From Calliopsis andreniformis (Eukaryota; Arthropoda; Insecta; Hymenoptera; Andrenidae), in the NCBI RefSeq assembly GCF_051401765.1, contig NW_027480422.1, positions 20,850,001 through 20,914,000 on the forward strand: DNA of 64,000 nt, in the 5' to 3' direction. Every line of letters starts with the position of its first letter. Positions within the stretch are counted from its first letter, which is position 1. The notes beneath the pieces are model-generated. The model saw only the letters and a list, made by a program, of their open reading frames with translations, was not told the origin of the DNA and searched no databases. A program made the translations under genes and the position numbers. This document shows positions 1 to 12,065 of this stretch, one piece after another.

Positions 1-166
1 ATTTCTACGTTCCGGGCAACCTAGGCTTCACTCTAGGGCGTTGCTCCACCACATCGAATAGTTAGCGCCTTAGAAGTCAATGCCAGAAGCATAAAATACA
101 AAATAGATACAACAGTTTTTCCATCGTATAACAGGAGTAATTGCAACCAGTGTGAAAGGTATGGTC
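1..166 (+). repeat. Representative satellite monomer (166 bp)
   Basis: This is the first full monomer, used here as the phase reference. Three zones are visible. Positions 1-60 are a GC-richer, well conserved half carrying CCGGGCAACCTAGG, CTCTAGGGCGTTGC and CCAGATCGAATAG (here CCACATCGAATAG). Positions 61-95 carry the most diagnostic subtype positions (TTAGGGCCTAAG, CTACGGCCTTAG or GGACTTAGAATTC versions in different copies). Positions 88-166 are an AT-rich half with AAAATACAATATAAATAC, CAGTTTTTCCATCG and GAATAATTGCAACCAG. The consensus is about 69 of 166 G+C by hand count. The length is close to one nucleosome repeat, a common size for centromeric satellites. The alternation of an A/T-tract half with a GC-rich half would suit nucleosome phasing, which is an inference. 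Confidence 0.9.
16..44. other. Conserved imperfect dyad inside the monomer
   Basis: Positions 16-24 (GCAACCTAG) are reverse-complementary to 33-37 plus 41-44 (CTAGG, then TTGC after a 3-base GCG bulge). The loop is the 8 bases at 25-32 (GCTTCACT). The left arm also contains the palindrome CCTAGG. The same dyad recurs in most monomers because it lies in the best conserved half. A frequent variant, CACCCTAGGG, turns the right side into an 8 bp palindrome. Another frequent variant (TTGG for TTGC) breaks the outer pair without obvious compensation. It could be a protein-binding dyad or a cruciform-prone site, or simply ancestral sequence; function is unproven. Confidence 0.6.
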
Positions 167-457
167 ATTTCTACGTTCCGGGCAACCTTGGCTTCACTCT
201 AGGGCATTGCTCCACCACATCGAATAGCTACGGCCTTAGAAGTCAACGCCATAACTAGAAAATACAATATAAATACAACAGTTTTTCCATTGTATAAAAT
301 GAATAATTGCAACCAGTCTGATAGTTATGGTCATTTCTACGTTCCGGGCAACCTAGGCTTCACTCTAGGGCGTTGTTCCTCCAGATCGAATAGCTAGGGC
401 CTAAGAAGTCTACACCAGAAGCATAAAATACAATATAAATACAACAGTTTTTCCATC

Positions 458-579
458 GTATAACAAGAATAATTGCAACCAGTGATGGTCATGAATATAG
501 TATAACAGTAGTATAGTATAATATATAGTATAGTATAGTATAACATTATAACATGAAGTATAACAGGAATAATTGCAAC
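458..579. repeat. 100 bp TATAG-rich insertion with flanking direct repeat
   Basis: This monomer measures 266 bp instead of 166 (phase motif at 333, next at 599). The stretch GTATAACAAGAATAATTGC at 458 is repeated as GTATAACAGGAATAATTGC at 558, exactly 100 bp apart, so the extra DNA sits between two copies of the same ~22 bp satellite segment. Between them, roughly 493-557, lies a low-complexity tract built of TATAG, TAGTA and TATAAC steps, with no G/C-rich satellite sequence. The structure suggests replication slippage or template switching that expanded a GTATAAC motif, rather than a transposon: there are no terminal inverted repeats and no coding capacity. It is the only clear interruption I found in the window. 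Confidence 0.8.
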
Positions 580-2249
580 ACGCCAGAAGGTAATGGTCAC
601 TTCTACGTTCCGGGCAATCTAGGCTTCTCTCTAGGGCGTTGCTCCACCAGATCGAATAGTTAGGGCCTAAGAAGTAAACGCCAGAAGCATAAAATACAAT
701 AGAAATACAACAGTTTTTACAACGTATAACAGGAATAATTGCAACCAGTGTGAAAGATATGGTCATTTCTACGATACGGGCAACCTAGGCTTCACTCTAG
801 GGCGTTGTTCCACCAGATCGAATAGCTACGGCCTTAGCAGTCAACGCCAGAGGCATAAAATAAAATATAAATACAACAGTTATTCCATCGTATAACAGGA
901 ATAATTACAACCAGTGTGAAAGTAATTGGGATTTCTACGTTCCGTGCAACCTGGGCTTCACTCTTGGGCGTTGGTCCACCAGGTCGAATAGTTAGGGCCT
1001 TAGAAAACAACTCCAGGCGCATAAAGTACGATATAAATACAACAGATTTTCCATCGAATAATACGAATAATTGCAATCAGTATGAGAGTTATGGTCATTT
1101 CTACGTTCCGGCCAACCTGGGCTTCACCGGAGGGCGTTGCTCCACCAGATCCAGTAGTTAGGACCTAAGAAGTCAACGCCAGAAGAATAAAACACAAAAT
1201 AGATACAACAGTTTTTCCATCGTATAACAGGAATAATTGCAACCAGTGTGAAAGTGATGGTCATTTCTAGGTTCCGGGCAACCTAGGCTTCACTCTAGGG
1301 CGTTGTTCCACCAGATCGAATAGCTACGGCCTTAGCAGTCAACGCCAGAGGCATAACATGCAATATAAGTACAACAGTTCTTCCATCGTATAAAACGAAT
1401 AATTGCAATCAGTATGAAGGTTATGGTCATTTCTACGTTCCGGGCAACCTAGGCTTCACTCTAGGGCGTTGCTCCACCAGATGGTATAGTTAGGGCCTAA
1501 GAAGTGAACGCCAGAAGCATAAAATACAATATAAATACAACAGTTTTTCCCTTGTATCACAGGAATAATTGCAACCAGTGTGAAAGCTATGGTCATTTCT
1601 ACGTTCCGGGCAACCTAGGCTTCACCCTAGGGCGTTGCTCCACCACATCGAATAGCTACGGCCTTAGGAGTCAACGCCGGAGGCATAAAATACAAAATAA
1701 ATACAACAGTTTTTCCATCGTATAACAAGAATAATTGCAACCAGTGTGAAAGTGATGGTCATTTCTACATTCCGGGCAACCTAGGCTTCACTCTAGGGCG
1801 TTGCTCTACCAGATCGAATAGTTAGGGCCTAAGAAGTCAACGCCAGAAGAATAAAGTACAATATAAATACAACAGTTTTTCCATCGTATAACAGGAATAA
1901 TTGCAACCAGTGTGAAAGATATGGTCATTTCTACGTTCGGGGCACCATAGGCTTCACTCTAGGGCGTTGCTGCATCATATCGAATAGGTACGGCCTTAGG
2001 AGTCAACGCCAGAAGGTTAAAATACAATATAAATACAACAGTTTTTCCATCGTATAAAAGGAATAATTGCAATCAGTATGAAGGTTATGGTCATTTCTAC
2101 GTTCCGGGCAACCCAGGCTTGAGTCTAGGGCGTTGCTCCACCAGATCGAATAGTTAGGGCCTAAGAAGTCAACGCCAGAGGCACAACATGCAACATAAAT
2201 ACAACAGTTTTTCCATTGTTTAAAACGAATAATTGCAACCAGTGTGAAA

Positions 2250-5200
2250 GTTATGGTCATTTCTACGTTCCGGGCAACCTAGGCTTCACTCTAGGGCATT
2301 GATCCACCACATCGAATAGCTACGGCCTTAGAAGTCAACGCCATAAATATAAAATACAATATAAATACAACAGTTTTTCCATTGTATAAAATGAATAATT
2401 GCAATCAGTATGAAGGTTATGGTCATTTCTACGTTCCGGGCAACCTAGGCTTCACTATAGGCGTTGCTCCACCAGATCCAATAGTTAGGGCCTAAGAAGT
2501 CAACGCCAGAAGCATAGCGTACAATAAAAATCCAACAGTTTGTCCATCGTATAACAGGAATAATTGCAACCAGTGTGAAAGTAATGATCATTTCTACGTT
2601 CCGGGCAACCTCGGTTTCGCTCTAGGGCGTTGCTCCACCACACCGAATAGTTAGGGCCTTAGAAAACAATTCCAGACGCATAAAATACAATAAAAATACA
2701 GCAGTTTTTTCATCGTATTACAGCAATAATTGCAACACGCCAGAAGGTAATGGTCACTTCTACGTTCCGGGCAATCTAGGCTTCTCTCTAGGGCGTTGCT
2801 CCACCAGATCGAATAGTTAGGGCCTAAGAAGTCAACGCCAGAAGCATAAAATACAATAGAAATACAGCAGTTTTTTCACCGTATAACAGGAATAATTGCA
2901 ACAAGCCAGACGGTAATGGTCACTTCTACGTTCCAGGCAATCTAGGCTTCTCTCTAGGGCGTTGCTCCACCAGATCGAATAGATAGGGCCTAAGAAGTCA
3001 ACGCCAGAAGCATAAAATACAATAGAAATACAACAGTTTTTCCATCGTATAACAGGAATAATTGCAACCAGTGTGAAAGATATGGTCATTTCTACGATAC
3101 GGGCAACCTAGGCTTCACTCTAGGGCGTTGGTCCTCCAGATCGAATAGCTAGGGCCTAAGAAGTCTACACCAGAAGCATAAAATACAATATAAATACAAC
3201 AATTTTTCCATCGTATAACAGGAATAATTGCAACCAGTCTGATAGTTATGGTCATTTCTGCGTTCCGGGCAACCTAGGCTTCACCCTAGGGCGTTGCTCC
3301 ACCACATCGAATAGCTACGGCCTTAGAAGTCAACGCCACAACTATAAAAAACAATGTAAATACAACAGTTTTTCCATTGTATAAAACGAATAATTGCAAA
3401 CAGTGTGGAGCTAATGGTCATTTCTACATTCCAGGCAACCTAGGTTTCGCTCTAGGGCGTTGGTCCACCAGATCGTGTAGCAAGGGCCATAGAAGTCAAC
3501 GCCAGAAGCATAAAATAAAATAAAAATACAGCAGTTTTTTCATCGTATAACAGGAATAATTGTAACAAGCCAGAAGGTAATGGTCACTTCTACGTTCCGG
3601 GCAATCTAGGCTTCACACTAGGGCATTGCACCACCACATCGAATAGCTACGGCCTTAGAAGTCAACGCCACAACTATAAAATACAATATAAATACAACAG
3701 TCTTTTCATTGTTTAAAACGAATAATTGCAACCAGTATGAAAGTTATGGTCATTTCTACGTTCCGGGCAACCTAGGCTTCACTCTAGGGCATTGGTCCAC
3801 CACATCGAATAGCTACGGCCTTAGAAGTCAACGCCATCAATATAAAATACAATATAAATACAACAGTTTTTCCATTGTATAAAATGAATAATTGCAATCA
3901 GTATGAAGGTTATGGTCATTTCTACGTTTCGGGCAACCTAGGCTTCACTCTAGGCGTTGCTCCACCAGATCCAATAGTTAGGGCCTAAGAAGTCAACGCC
4001 AGAAGCATAACGTACAATAAAAATCCAACAGTTTGTCCATCGTATAACAGGAATAATTGCAACCAGTGTGAAAGTAATGATCATTTCTACGTTCCGGGCA
4101 ACCTCGGTTTCGCTCTAGGGCGTTGCTCCACCACACCGAATAGTTAGGGCCTTAGAAGTCAACGCCATAACTATAAAATACAATATAAATACAACAGTCT
4201 TTTCATTGTATAAAATGAATAATTGCAAACAGTGTGGAAGTAATGGTTATTTCTACGTTCCGGGCAACCTACGCTTCACGCTATGGCGTTGCTCCACCAC
4301 ATCGAATAGCTACGGCCTTAGGTGTCAACGCCAGTGGCACAACATGCAATATAAGTACAACAGTTTTTCCATCGTATAAAACGAATGATTGCAATCAGTA
4401 TGAAGGTTATGGTCATTTCTACGTTCCGTGCAACCTAGGCTTCACTCTAGGGCGTTGCCCCACCACATCGAATAGCTAGGGCCTTAGGAGTCATCGCCAG
4501 AGGCATAAAATACAAAATAAATACAACAGTTTTTCCATCGTATAACAGGAATAATTGCAACCAGTGTGTAAGTGATGGTCATTTCTACATTCCGGGCAAC
4601 CTAGGCTTCACTCTAGGGCGTTGCTCTGCCAGATCGAATAGTTAGGGCCTAAGAAGTCAACGCCTGAAGAATAAAGTACAATATAAATACAACAGTTTTT
4701 CCATCGTATAACAGGAATAATTGCAACCAGTGTGAAAGATATGGTCATTTCTAAGTTCGGGGCAACATAGGCTTCAATCTAGGGCGTGGTTCCCACATAT
4801 CGAATAGTTAGGGCCTAAGAAGCCTACGCCAGAAGCATAAAATACAATATAAATACCACACTTTTTCCATCCTACAACAGGAATAATTGCAACCAGAGTG
4901 AAGGTGACGGTCATTTCTACGTTCCGGGCAACCTAGGCTTCACTCTAGAGCGTTGCTCCACCAGATCGAATAGCAAGGGCCTTAGAAGTCAACGCCAGAA
5001 GCATAAAATAAAATATAGATACAACAGTTATTCCACCGTATAACAGGAATAATTGCAACCAGTGTGAAAGTAATGAACATTTCTACGTTCCGGGCAACCT
5101 AGGTTTCGCTCTAGGGCGTTGCTCCACCACACCGAATAGTTAGGGCCTTAGAAAACAATTCCAGACGCATAAAATACAATAAAGATACAGCAGTTTTTTC

Positions 5201-6600
5201 ATCGTATAACAGGAATAATTGCAACACGCCAGAAGGTAATGGTCACTTCTACGTTCCGGGCAATCTAGGCTTCTCTCTAGGGCGTTGCTCCACCAGATCG
5301 AATAGTTAGGGCCTAAGAAGCAAACGCCAGAAGCATAAAATACAATAGAAATACAACAGTTTTTACATCGTATAACACGAATAATTGCAACCAGTGTGAA
5401 AGACATGGTCATTTCTACGTTCCGGGCAACCTAGGCTTCACTCTAGGGCGTTTCTCCACCATATCGAATAGCTACGGCCCTAGAAGTCAACGCCTGAAGC
5501 ATAAAATATAATATAAATACAACAATTTTTCCATCGTATAACAGGAATAATTGCAACCAGTGTGAAGGACATGGTCATTTCTACGTTCCGGGCAACCTAG
5601 GCTTCACCGTAGGGCGTTTCTCCACCACATCGAATAGCTACGGCCTCAGAAGTCAACGCCGTAACTATAAAAAACAATGTAAATACAACAGTTTTTCCAT
5701 TGTATAAAACGAATAATTGCAAACAGTGTGGAGGCAATGGTCATTTCCACTTTTCGGGCAACCTAGGTTTCGCTCTAGGGCGTTGGTCCACCAGATCGAA
5801 TAGCAAGGGCCTTAGAAGTCAACGCCAGAAGCATAAAATAAAATAAAAATACAGCAGTTTTTTCATCGTATAACAGGGATAATTGCAACAAGCCAGAAGG
5901 TAATGGTCACTTCTACGTTCCGGGCAATCTAGGCTTCTCTCTAGGGCGTTGCTCCACCAGATCGAATAGCTACGGCCTTAGGAGTCAACGCCAGAGGCAT
6001 AAAATACAAAATAAATACAACAGTTTTTCCATCGTATAACAAGAATAATTGCAACCAGTGTGAAAGTGATGGTCATTTCTACATTCCGGGCAACCTAGGC
6101 TTCACTCTAGGGCGTTGCTCTGCCAGATCGAATAGTTAGGGCCTAAGAAGTCAACGCCAGAAGAATAAAGTACAATATAAATACAACAGTTTTTCCATCG
6201 TATAACAGGAATAATTGCAACCAGTGTGAAAGATATGGTCATTTCTACGTTCGGGGCAACATAGGCTTCAGTCTAGGGCGTGGTTCCCACATATCGAATA
6301 GTTAGGGCCTAAGAAGCCTACGCCAGAAGCATAAAATACAATATAAATACCACACTTTTTCCATCATACAACAGGAATAATTGCAACCAGAGTGAAGCTG
6401 ACGGTCATTTCTACGTTCCGGGCAACCTAGGCTTCACTCTAGAGCGTTGCTCCACCAGATCGAATAGCAAGGGCCTTAGAAGTCAACGCCAGAAGCATAA
6501 AATAAAATATAGATACAACAGTTATTCCATCGTATAACAGGAATAATTGCAACCAGTGTGAAAGTAATGAACATTTCCACGTTCCGGGCAACCTAGGGTT
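2250..6600. repeat. Older 9-monomer-spaced duplications in class A
   Basis: Rare variants recur at nine monomers. TACAATAAAAATCCAACAG with GTTTGTCC occurs near 2520 and 4013 (offset 1493). The variant CGTGGTTCCCACATATCG occurs near 4785 and 6279 (offset 1494). The variant TCTACATTCCGGG occurs at 4585 and 6079 (offset 1494) and also at 1765. Other matches inside this block are at 14 monomers (near 3531 and 5854) and 15 monomers (near 2661 and 5150), so this is a decayed, rearranged higher-order pattern rather than one clean unit. Similarity is high but not perfect, implying an older event than the 15.7-27.6 kb zone. Confidence 0.65.
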
Positions 6601-7219
6601 GGACGTTGTCCCACCAGATCGAAAAGTTAGGGCCTAAGAAGTCAACGCCAGAAGCATAAAATAAAAGAAAATTACAACAGTTTTTCCATCGTATAACAGG
6701 AATAATTGCAACCAGTGTGATAGTGATAGTCATTTCTACGTTCCGGGCAACCTAGGCTTCACTCTAGGGCGTTGCTCCACCAGATCGAATTGCTAGGGGC
6801 TTAGAAGTCAACGCCAGAAGCATAAAATACGATATATGTACAATAGTTTTTCCATCGTATAAAATGAATAATTGCAACCAGTGTGAAAGTAACGGCCATT
6901 TCTACGTTCCGGGCATCCTAGGCTTCGCTCTAGGGCGTTGCTCCACCAGATCGAATAGTTAGGGCCTAAGAAGTCAACGCCAGAAGCATAAAATACAATA
7001 TAAATACAACAGTTTTTCCCTTGTATAACAGGAATAATTGCAACCAGTGTGAAAGATATAGTCATATCTACGTTCCGGGCAACCTAGGCTTCACTCTAGG
7101 GCGTTGCTCTACCACAACGAATAGTTAGGGCCTTAGAAGTCAATGCCAGAAGCATAAAATACAATATAAATACAACAGTTTTATCCATCGTATAACAGGA
7201 ATAATTGCAACCAGAGTGA

Positions 7220-8830
7220 AGGTGATGGTCTTTTCTAATTTCCGTGCAACCTAGGCTTCACTGTAGGGCGCTGCTCCACCATATCGAATAGCTAGGGCCT
7301 TCGAAGTCAATGCCCGAAACATAAAATACAATAAAAATACAACAGATTTCAATCGTATAACGGGAATAATTGCAACAAATGTGACCGTGATGGTCATTTC
7401 TACGTCCCGGGCAACCTAGGCTTCACTCCAGGGCGTTGGTCCACAAGATCCAATAGTTAGGGCCTAAGAAGTCAACGACAGAAGCATAAAATACAATAAA
7501 GATACAACAGCTTTTCCATCCTATAACTGAAATAATTGCAACCAGATTGTAGGTGATGGACATTTCTACGTTCCGGGCAACCTAAGCTTCACTCTAGGGT
7601 GTTGGTCCACCACATCCAATAGTTAGGGCCTAAGAAGTCAACGCCAGAAGCACCAAATACCAAATAAATACAACCGTTTTTCCATCGTATAAAACGAATA
7701 ATTGCAACCAGTGTGAAAGTAATGGTCATTTTTACGTTCCGGGCAACCTAGGCTTCACTCTAGGGCGTTGTTCCACCACATCGAATAGTTAGGACCTAAG
7801 AAGTCAACGCCAGAAGCATAAAATACAAAATAGATACAACAGTTTTTCCATCATATAACGGGAATAAATGCAACCAGTGTGAAAGTGATGGTCACTTCTA
7901 CGTTCCGGGCAACCTAGGCTTCACTCTTGGGCGTTGTTCCACCAGATCGAAAGCTAGGGCCTAAGAAGTCTACAGCGGAAGCATAATATAGAATATAAAT
8001 ACAACAGCTATTCCATCGTATAACAGGAATAATTACAACCAGTGTGAAAGTAATGGGCATTTCTACGTTCCGTGCAACCTAGGCTTCACTCTAGTGCGTT
8101 GGACCACCAGGTCGAATAGTTAGGGCCTTAGAAAACAACTCCAGACTCATAAAATACAAAATAAATACAACTGTTTTTCCACGTTATAAAACGAATAATT
8201 GCAACCAGTATGAAAATTATGGTGATTTCTACGTTCCGGGCAACCTAGGCTTCACCCTAGGGCGTTGATCCACCAGATCCAATAGTCAGGACCTAAGAAG
8301 TCAACGCCAGAAGCATAAAATACAAAATAGATACAGCAGTTTTTCCATCATATAACAGGAATAATTGCAACCAGTGTGAAACTGATATTCATTTCTACGT
8401 TCCGGGCAACCTAGGCTTCAGTCTAGGCCGTGGTTCCCCCATATCGAATAGTTAGGGCCTAAGAAGCCTACGCCAGAAGCATAAAATGCAATATAAATAC
8501 CACAGTTTATCCATCGTATAACAGGAATAATTGCAACCAGAGTGAAGGTGATGGTCTTTTCTAAGTTCCGTGCAACCTAGACTTCACTGTAGGGCGTTGC
8601 TCCACCATATCGAATAGCTAGGGCCTTCGAAGTCAATGCCCGAAACATAAAATACAATAAAAATACAACAGATTTCAATCGTATAACGGGAATAATTGCA
8701 ACAAATGTGACCGTGATGGTCATTTCTACGTCCCGGGCAACCTAGGCTTCACTCTAGGGCGTTGGTCCACAAGATCCAATAGTTAGGGCCTAAGAAGTCA
8801 ACGACAGAAGCACAAAATAAAATAAAAATA
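7220..8830. repeat. 8-monomer-spaced duplication in class A
   Basis: The distinctive run with GCCCGAAACATAAAATAC, ACAGATTTCAATCG and GTGACCGTGATGG occurs near 7310-7400 and again near 8636-8725, offset 1326 bp (eight monomers minus 2). The copies share the unusual TTTCAATCG and GACCGTG variants and the following TTGGTCCACAAGATCC, so common descent is clear. The part at about 7430-7790 (CCTAAGCTTC, GGGTGTTGG, AGCACCAAATAC) also matches monomers 9-11 of the young higher-order unit near 17215-17575, so it looks like a relative of the source of those monomers. Confidence 0.65.
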
Positions 8831-9540
8831 CAACAGTTATTCCATCGTATAACAGGAGTAATTACAACCAGTGTGAAAGTTATGGTCATTTCTACGTTCC
8901 GGGCAACCTAGGCTTCACCCTAGGGCGTTGCTCCACCAGATCGAATAGTTAGGGCCTAAGAAGTCAACGCCAGAAGCATAAAATACAATATAAATACAAC
9001 AGCTTTTCCATCGTATATAATGTATATTTGCAAACAGTCTGAAGGTACTGGTCATTTCCAAGTTCCGGGCAACCTAGGCTTCACTCCAGGGCGTTGCTCC
9101 ACCAGATCGAATAGCTAGTGCCTTAGAAGTCAACGACCGAAGCATTAAATACAATAAAAATACAACCGTTTTTCCATCGTATAAAACGAATAATTGCAAC
9201 CAGTGTGAAAGTAATGGTCATTTCTACGTTCCGGGCAACCTAGGCTTCACTCTAGAGCGTTGCTCCACCAGATCGAATAGCTAGGGCCTTAGAAGTCAAC
9301 GCCAGAAGCACAAAATAAAATAAAAATACAACAGTTATTCCATCGTATAACAGGAGTAATTACAACCAGTGTGAAAGTAATGGGCATTTCTACGTTCCGT
9401 GCAACCTAGGCTTCACCCTACGGCGTTGGTCCACCAGGTCGAATAGATAGGGCCTTAGAAAACAACTCCAGACGCATAAAATACAATATAAATACAACAG
9501 TTTTTACACCGTATAAAACGAATAATTGCAACCAGTGTGA

Positions 9541-10420
9541 AAGTTATGGTCATTTCTACGTTCCGGGCAACCTAGGCTTCACTCTAGGGCGTTCCTCCAC
9601 CACATCGAATAGTTAGGGCCTTAGAAGTCAACGTCAGAAGCATAAAATACAATATAAATAGAACAGTTTTTCCACTGTATAATATGAATAATTGCAAACA
9701 GTGTGAAAGTAATGGTCATTTCTGCGTTCCCGGCAACCTAGGTATCACTCTTGGGCGTTGCTCCACCAGATCGAATAGCTAGGGCCTAAGAAGTCAACGC
9801 CAGAAGCATAATATACAATATAAATACAACAGTTTTTCCCTTGTATAACAGGAATAATTGCAACCAGTGAGAAAATTATGGTCATTTCTTCGTTCCGGGC
9901 AACCTAGGCTTCACTCTAGGGCGTTCCTCCACCACATCGAATAGTTAGGGCGTTACAAGTCAATGCCAGAAGCATAAAATACAATATAAATACAACAGTT
10001 TTTCCACTGTATAATTTGAATAATTGCAAACAGTGTGGAAGTAATGGTCATTTCTGCGTTCCCGGCAACCTAGGTTTCACTCTTGGGCGTTGCTCCACCA
10101 CACCGAATAGCTACGGCCTTAGAAGTCAACTCCAGAAGCATAAAATACAATATAAATACAACAGCTTTTCCATCGTATAATATGAATGATTGCAAACAGT
10201 GTGAAAGTTATGGTTATTTCTACGTTCCGGGCAACCTAGGCTTAACTCCAGGGCGTTGCTCCACCAGATCGAATAGATAGGGACTTTGAATACGACGCCA
10301 GAAGCATAAAATACAATAAAAATGCAACAGTTTTTCCATCGTATAACAGGAAAGCTGCAACCAGTGTGAAAGTACTGGTCATTTCTATGTTCCGGGTAAC
10401 CTAGGCTTCACTCTAGGGCG
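9541..10420. repeat. Segmental copy of 27788-28667 (offset 18247)
   Basis: The two ~880 bp stretches stay in register at a constant offset of 18247 bp, about 110 monomers. They share rare variants: GGGCGTTCCTCCACC, TGCGTTCCCGGCAACC, CTCTTGGGCG, TATGGTTATTTC and GGAAAGCTGC. They part at about 10420, where this copy continues GCGTAACTCC and the other GCGTTGCTCC. The paired copies flank the higher-order zone, so that zone may have grown within a pre-existing B region. Confidence 0.75.
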
Positions 10421-10889
10421 TAACTCCACCAGATCGAATAGCTATGGACTTAGAATTCAACGCCAGAAGAATAAAATACAACATAAGTACCACAGTTTTT
10501 CCATCGTATAAAATGTATAATTGCATGCAGTGTGAAGGTAATGGTCATTTCTACGTTCCGGGCAACCTAGGCTTCACTCAAGAGCGTTGCTCCACCAGAT
10601 CGAATAGTTACGGCCTTAGAAGTCAACGCGCGAAGCATATACTGCAAAATAAATAGAACAGTTTTTCCATTGTATAAAACGAATAATTGCAACCAGTGTG
10701 AAAGTTATGGTCATTTCTACGTTCCGGGCAACCTAGGCTTCACACTAGGGCGTTCCTCCACCACATGGAATAGTTGGGGCGTTAGAAGTCAATGCCAGAA
10801 GCATAGAATACAATATAAATACAACAGTTTTTCCACTGTATAATTTGAATAATTGCAAACAGTGTGGAAGTAATGGTCATTTCTGCGTT

Positions 10890-12065
10890 CCCGGCAACCT
10901 AGGTTTCACTCTCGGGCGTTGCTCCACCACACCGAATAGCTACGGCCTTAGAAGTCAACTCCAGAAGCATAAAATACAATATAAATGCAACAGCTTTTCC
11001 ACCGTATAAAACGAATGATTGCAAACAGTGTGAAAGTTATGGTCATTTCTACGTTCCGGGCACCTAGGCTTAACTGTAGGGCGTTGCTCCACCAGATAGC
11101 ATAGCTAGGAACTTAGAATTTAACGCCAGAAGCATAAAATACAATAAAAATGCAACAGTTTTTCCATAGTATAACAGGAGTAATTGCAAGCAGTGTGAAA
11201 GTACAGGTCATTTCTACGTTCCGGGCAACCTAGGCTTCGCTCTAGGGCCTTGCTCCACCAGATCGAATAGCTAGGGACTTAGAAGTCAACGCCAGAGGCA
11301 TAAAATACAATAAAAATGCAACAGTTTTTCCATCGTATAACAGGAATAACTGCAGCCAGTGTGAAAGTACTGGTCATTCCTATGTTCCCGGTAACCTAGG
11401 CTTCACTCTAGGGACTTGCACCACCAGATCGAATAGCTAGGGACTTAGAAGTCAACGCCAGAAGCATAAAATACATTAAAAATACAACAGTTTTTCCATC
11501 GTATAAAAGGAATAATTGCAACCAGTGTGAAAGTAATGGTCATTTCTACGTTCCGGGCAACCTAGGTTTCACTCTTGGGCGTTGCTCCACCACACCGAAT
11601 AGCTACGGCCTTAGAAGTCAACTCCAGAAGCATAAAACACAATATAAATACAACAGCTTTTCCATCGTATAAAATGAATGATTGCAAACAGTGTGAAAGT
11701 TTTGGTCATTTCTACGTTCCGGGCAACCTAGGCTTAACTCCAGGGCGTTGCTCCACCAGATCGAATAGTTAGGTACTTTGATTACAACGCCAGAAACATA
11801 AAATACAATAAAAATGCAAGAGTTTTTCCATAGTATAACAGGAGTAATTGCAACCAGTGTGAAAGTACAGGTCATTTCTACGTTCCGGGCAACCTGGGCT
11901 TCGCTCTATGGCCTTGCTCCACCAGATCGAATAGCTAGGGACTTAGGAGTCAACGCCAGAGGCATAAAATACAACATAGATACAACAGTTTTACCATCGT
12001 ATAAAATGAATAATCGCAAACAGTGTGAAGATAATGGTCATTTCTACGTTCCGGGCAACCTAGGC
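10890..12065. repeat. Segmental copy of 42071-43246 (offset 31181)
   Basis: A roughly 7-monomer segment kept at a constant offset of 31181 bp. Shared markers include CTCTCGGGCG, a one-base deletion in GGGCACCTAGG (usual GGGCAACCTAGG) at about 11058 and 42239, AGATAGCATAGCTAGGAAC, GCAGCCAGTG, TAGGTACTTTGATTAC and CTCTATGGCCTTGC. The one-base deletion also marks a third relative at about 37100. The copies diverge near 12065, where this one continues CTTCACGCTAGG and the other CTTAAGTCCAGG. Confidence 0.75.

Larger units (their letters stand above)
1..9540. repeat. Class A satellite block, left arm
   Basis: About 57 monomers of the class A type, defined by TTAGGGCCTAAG or CTACGGCCTTAG at monomer positions ~60-75 and AATAATTGCAACCAG near ~137-151. 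The neighbour-specific tract GTATAACAGG alternates with GTATAAAACG. Copies are diverged from each other, with local older duplications at 8- and 9-monomer spacing. One subtype has GCCAGAAGGTAATGGTCAC in place of the usual GTGTGAAAG stretch and occurs near 575, 2735, 3570, 5225 and 5890 (a close variant near 2905); I did not notice it in the rest of the window. No gene or non-repeat sequence is seen except the insertion near 458-557. Confidence 0.75.

Noticed and set aside
40..75. tRNA B-box-like GATCGAAT or GTTCGAAT, suggesting a tRNA-derived SINE or RNA gene
   Set aside because: The flanking GG and CC of the B box are missing, no A box lies at the right distance, and the unit is a head-to-tail tandem without tail or target duplications.
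1..166. CENP-B box in the monomer (core TTCG-N4-A-N2-CGGG)
   Set aside because: The only CGGG, in GTTCCGGGC, is preceded by TTTCTACGTTC, which lacks the TTCG and A at the required spacing. No match was found on the consensus.
458..579. The 100 bp insertion as a transposon remnant (MITE)
   Set aside because: There are no terminal inverted repeats and the flanking direct repeat is satellite sequence already present in each monomer, so slippage or template switching explains it better.
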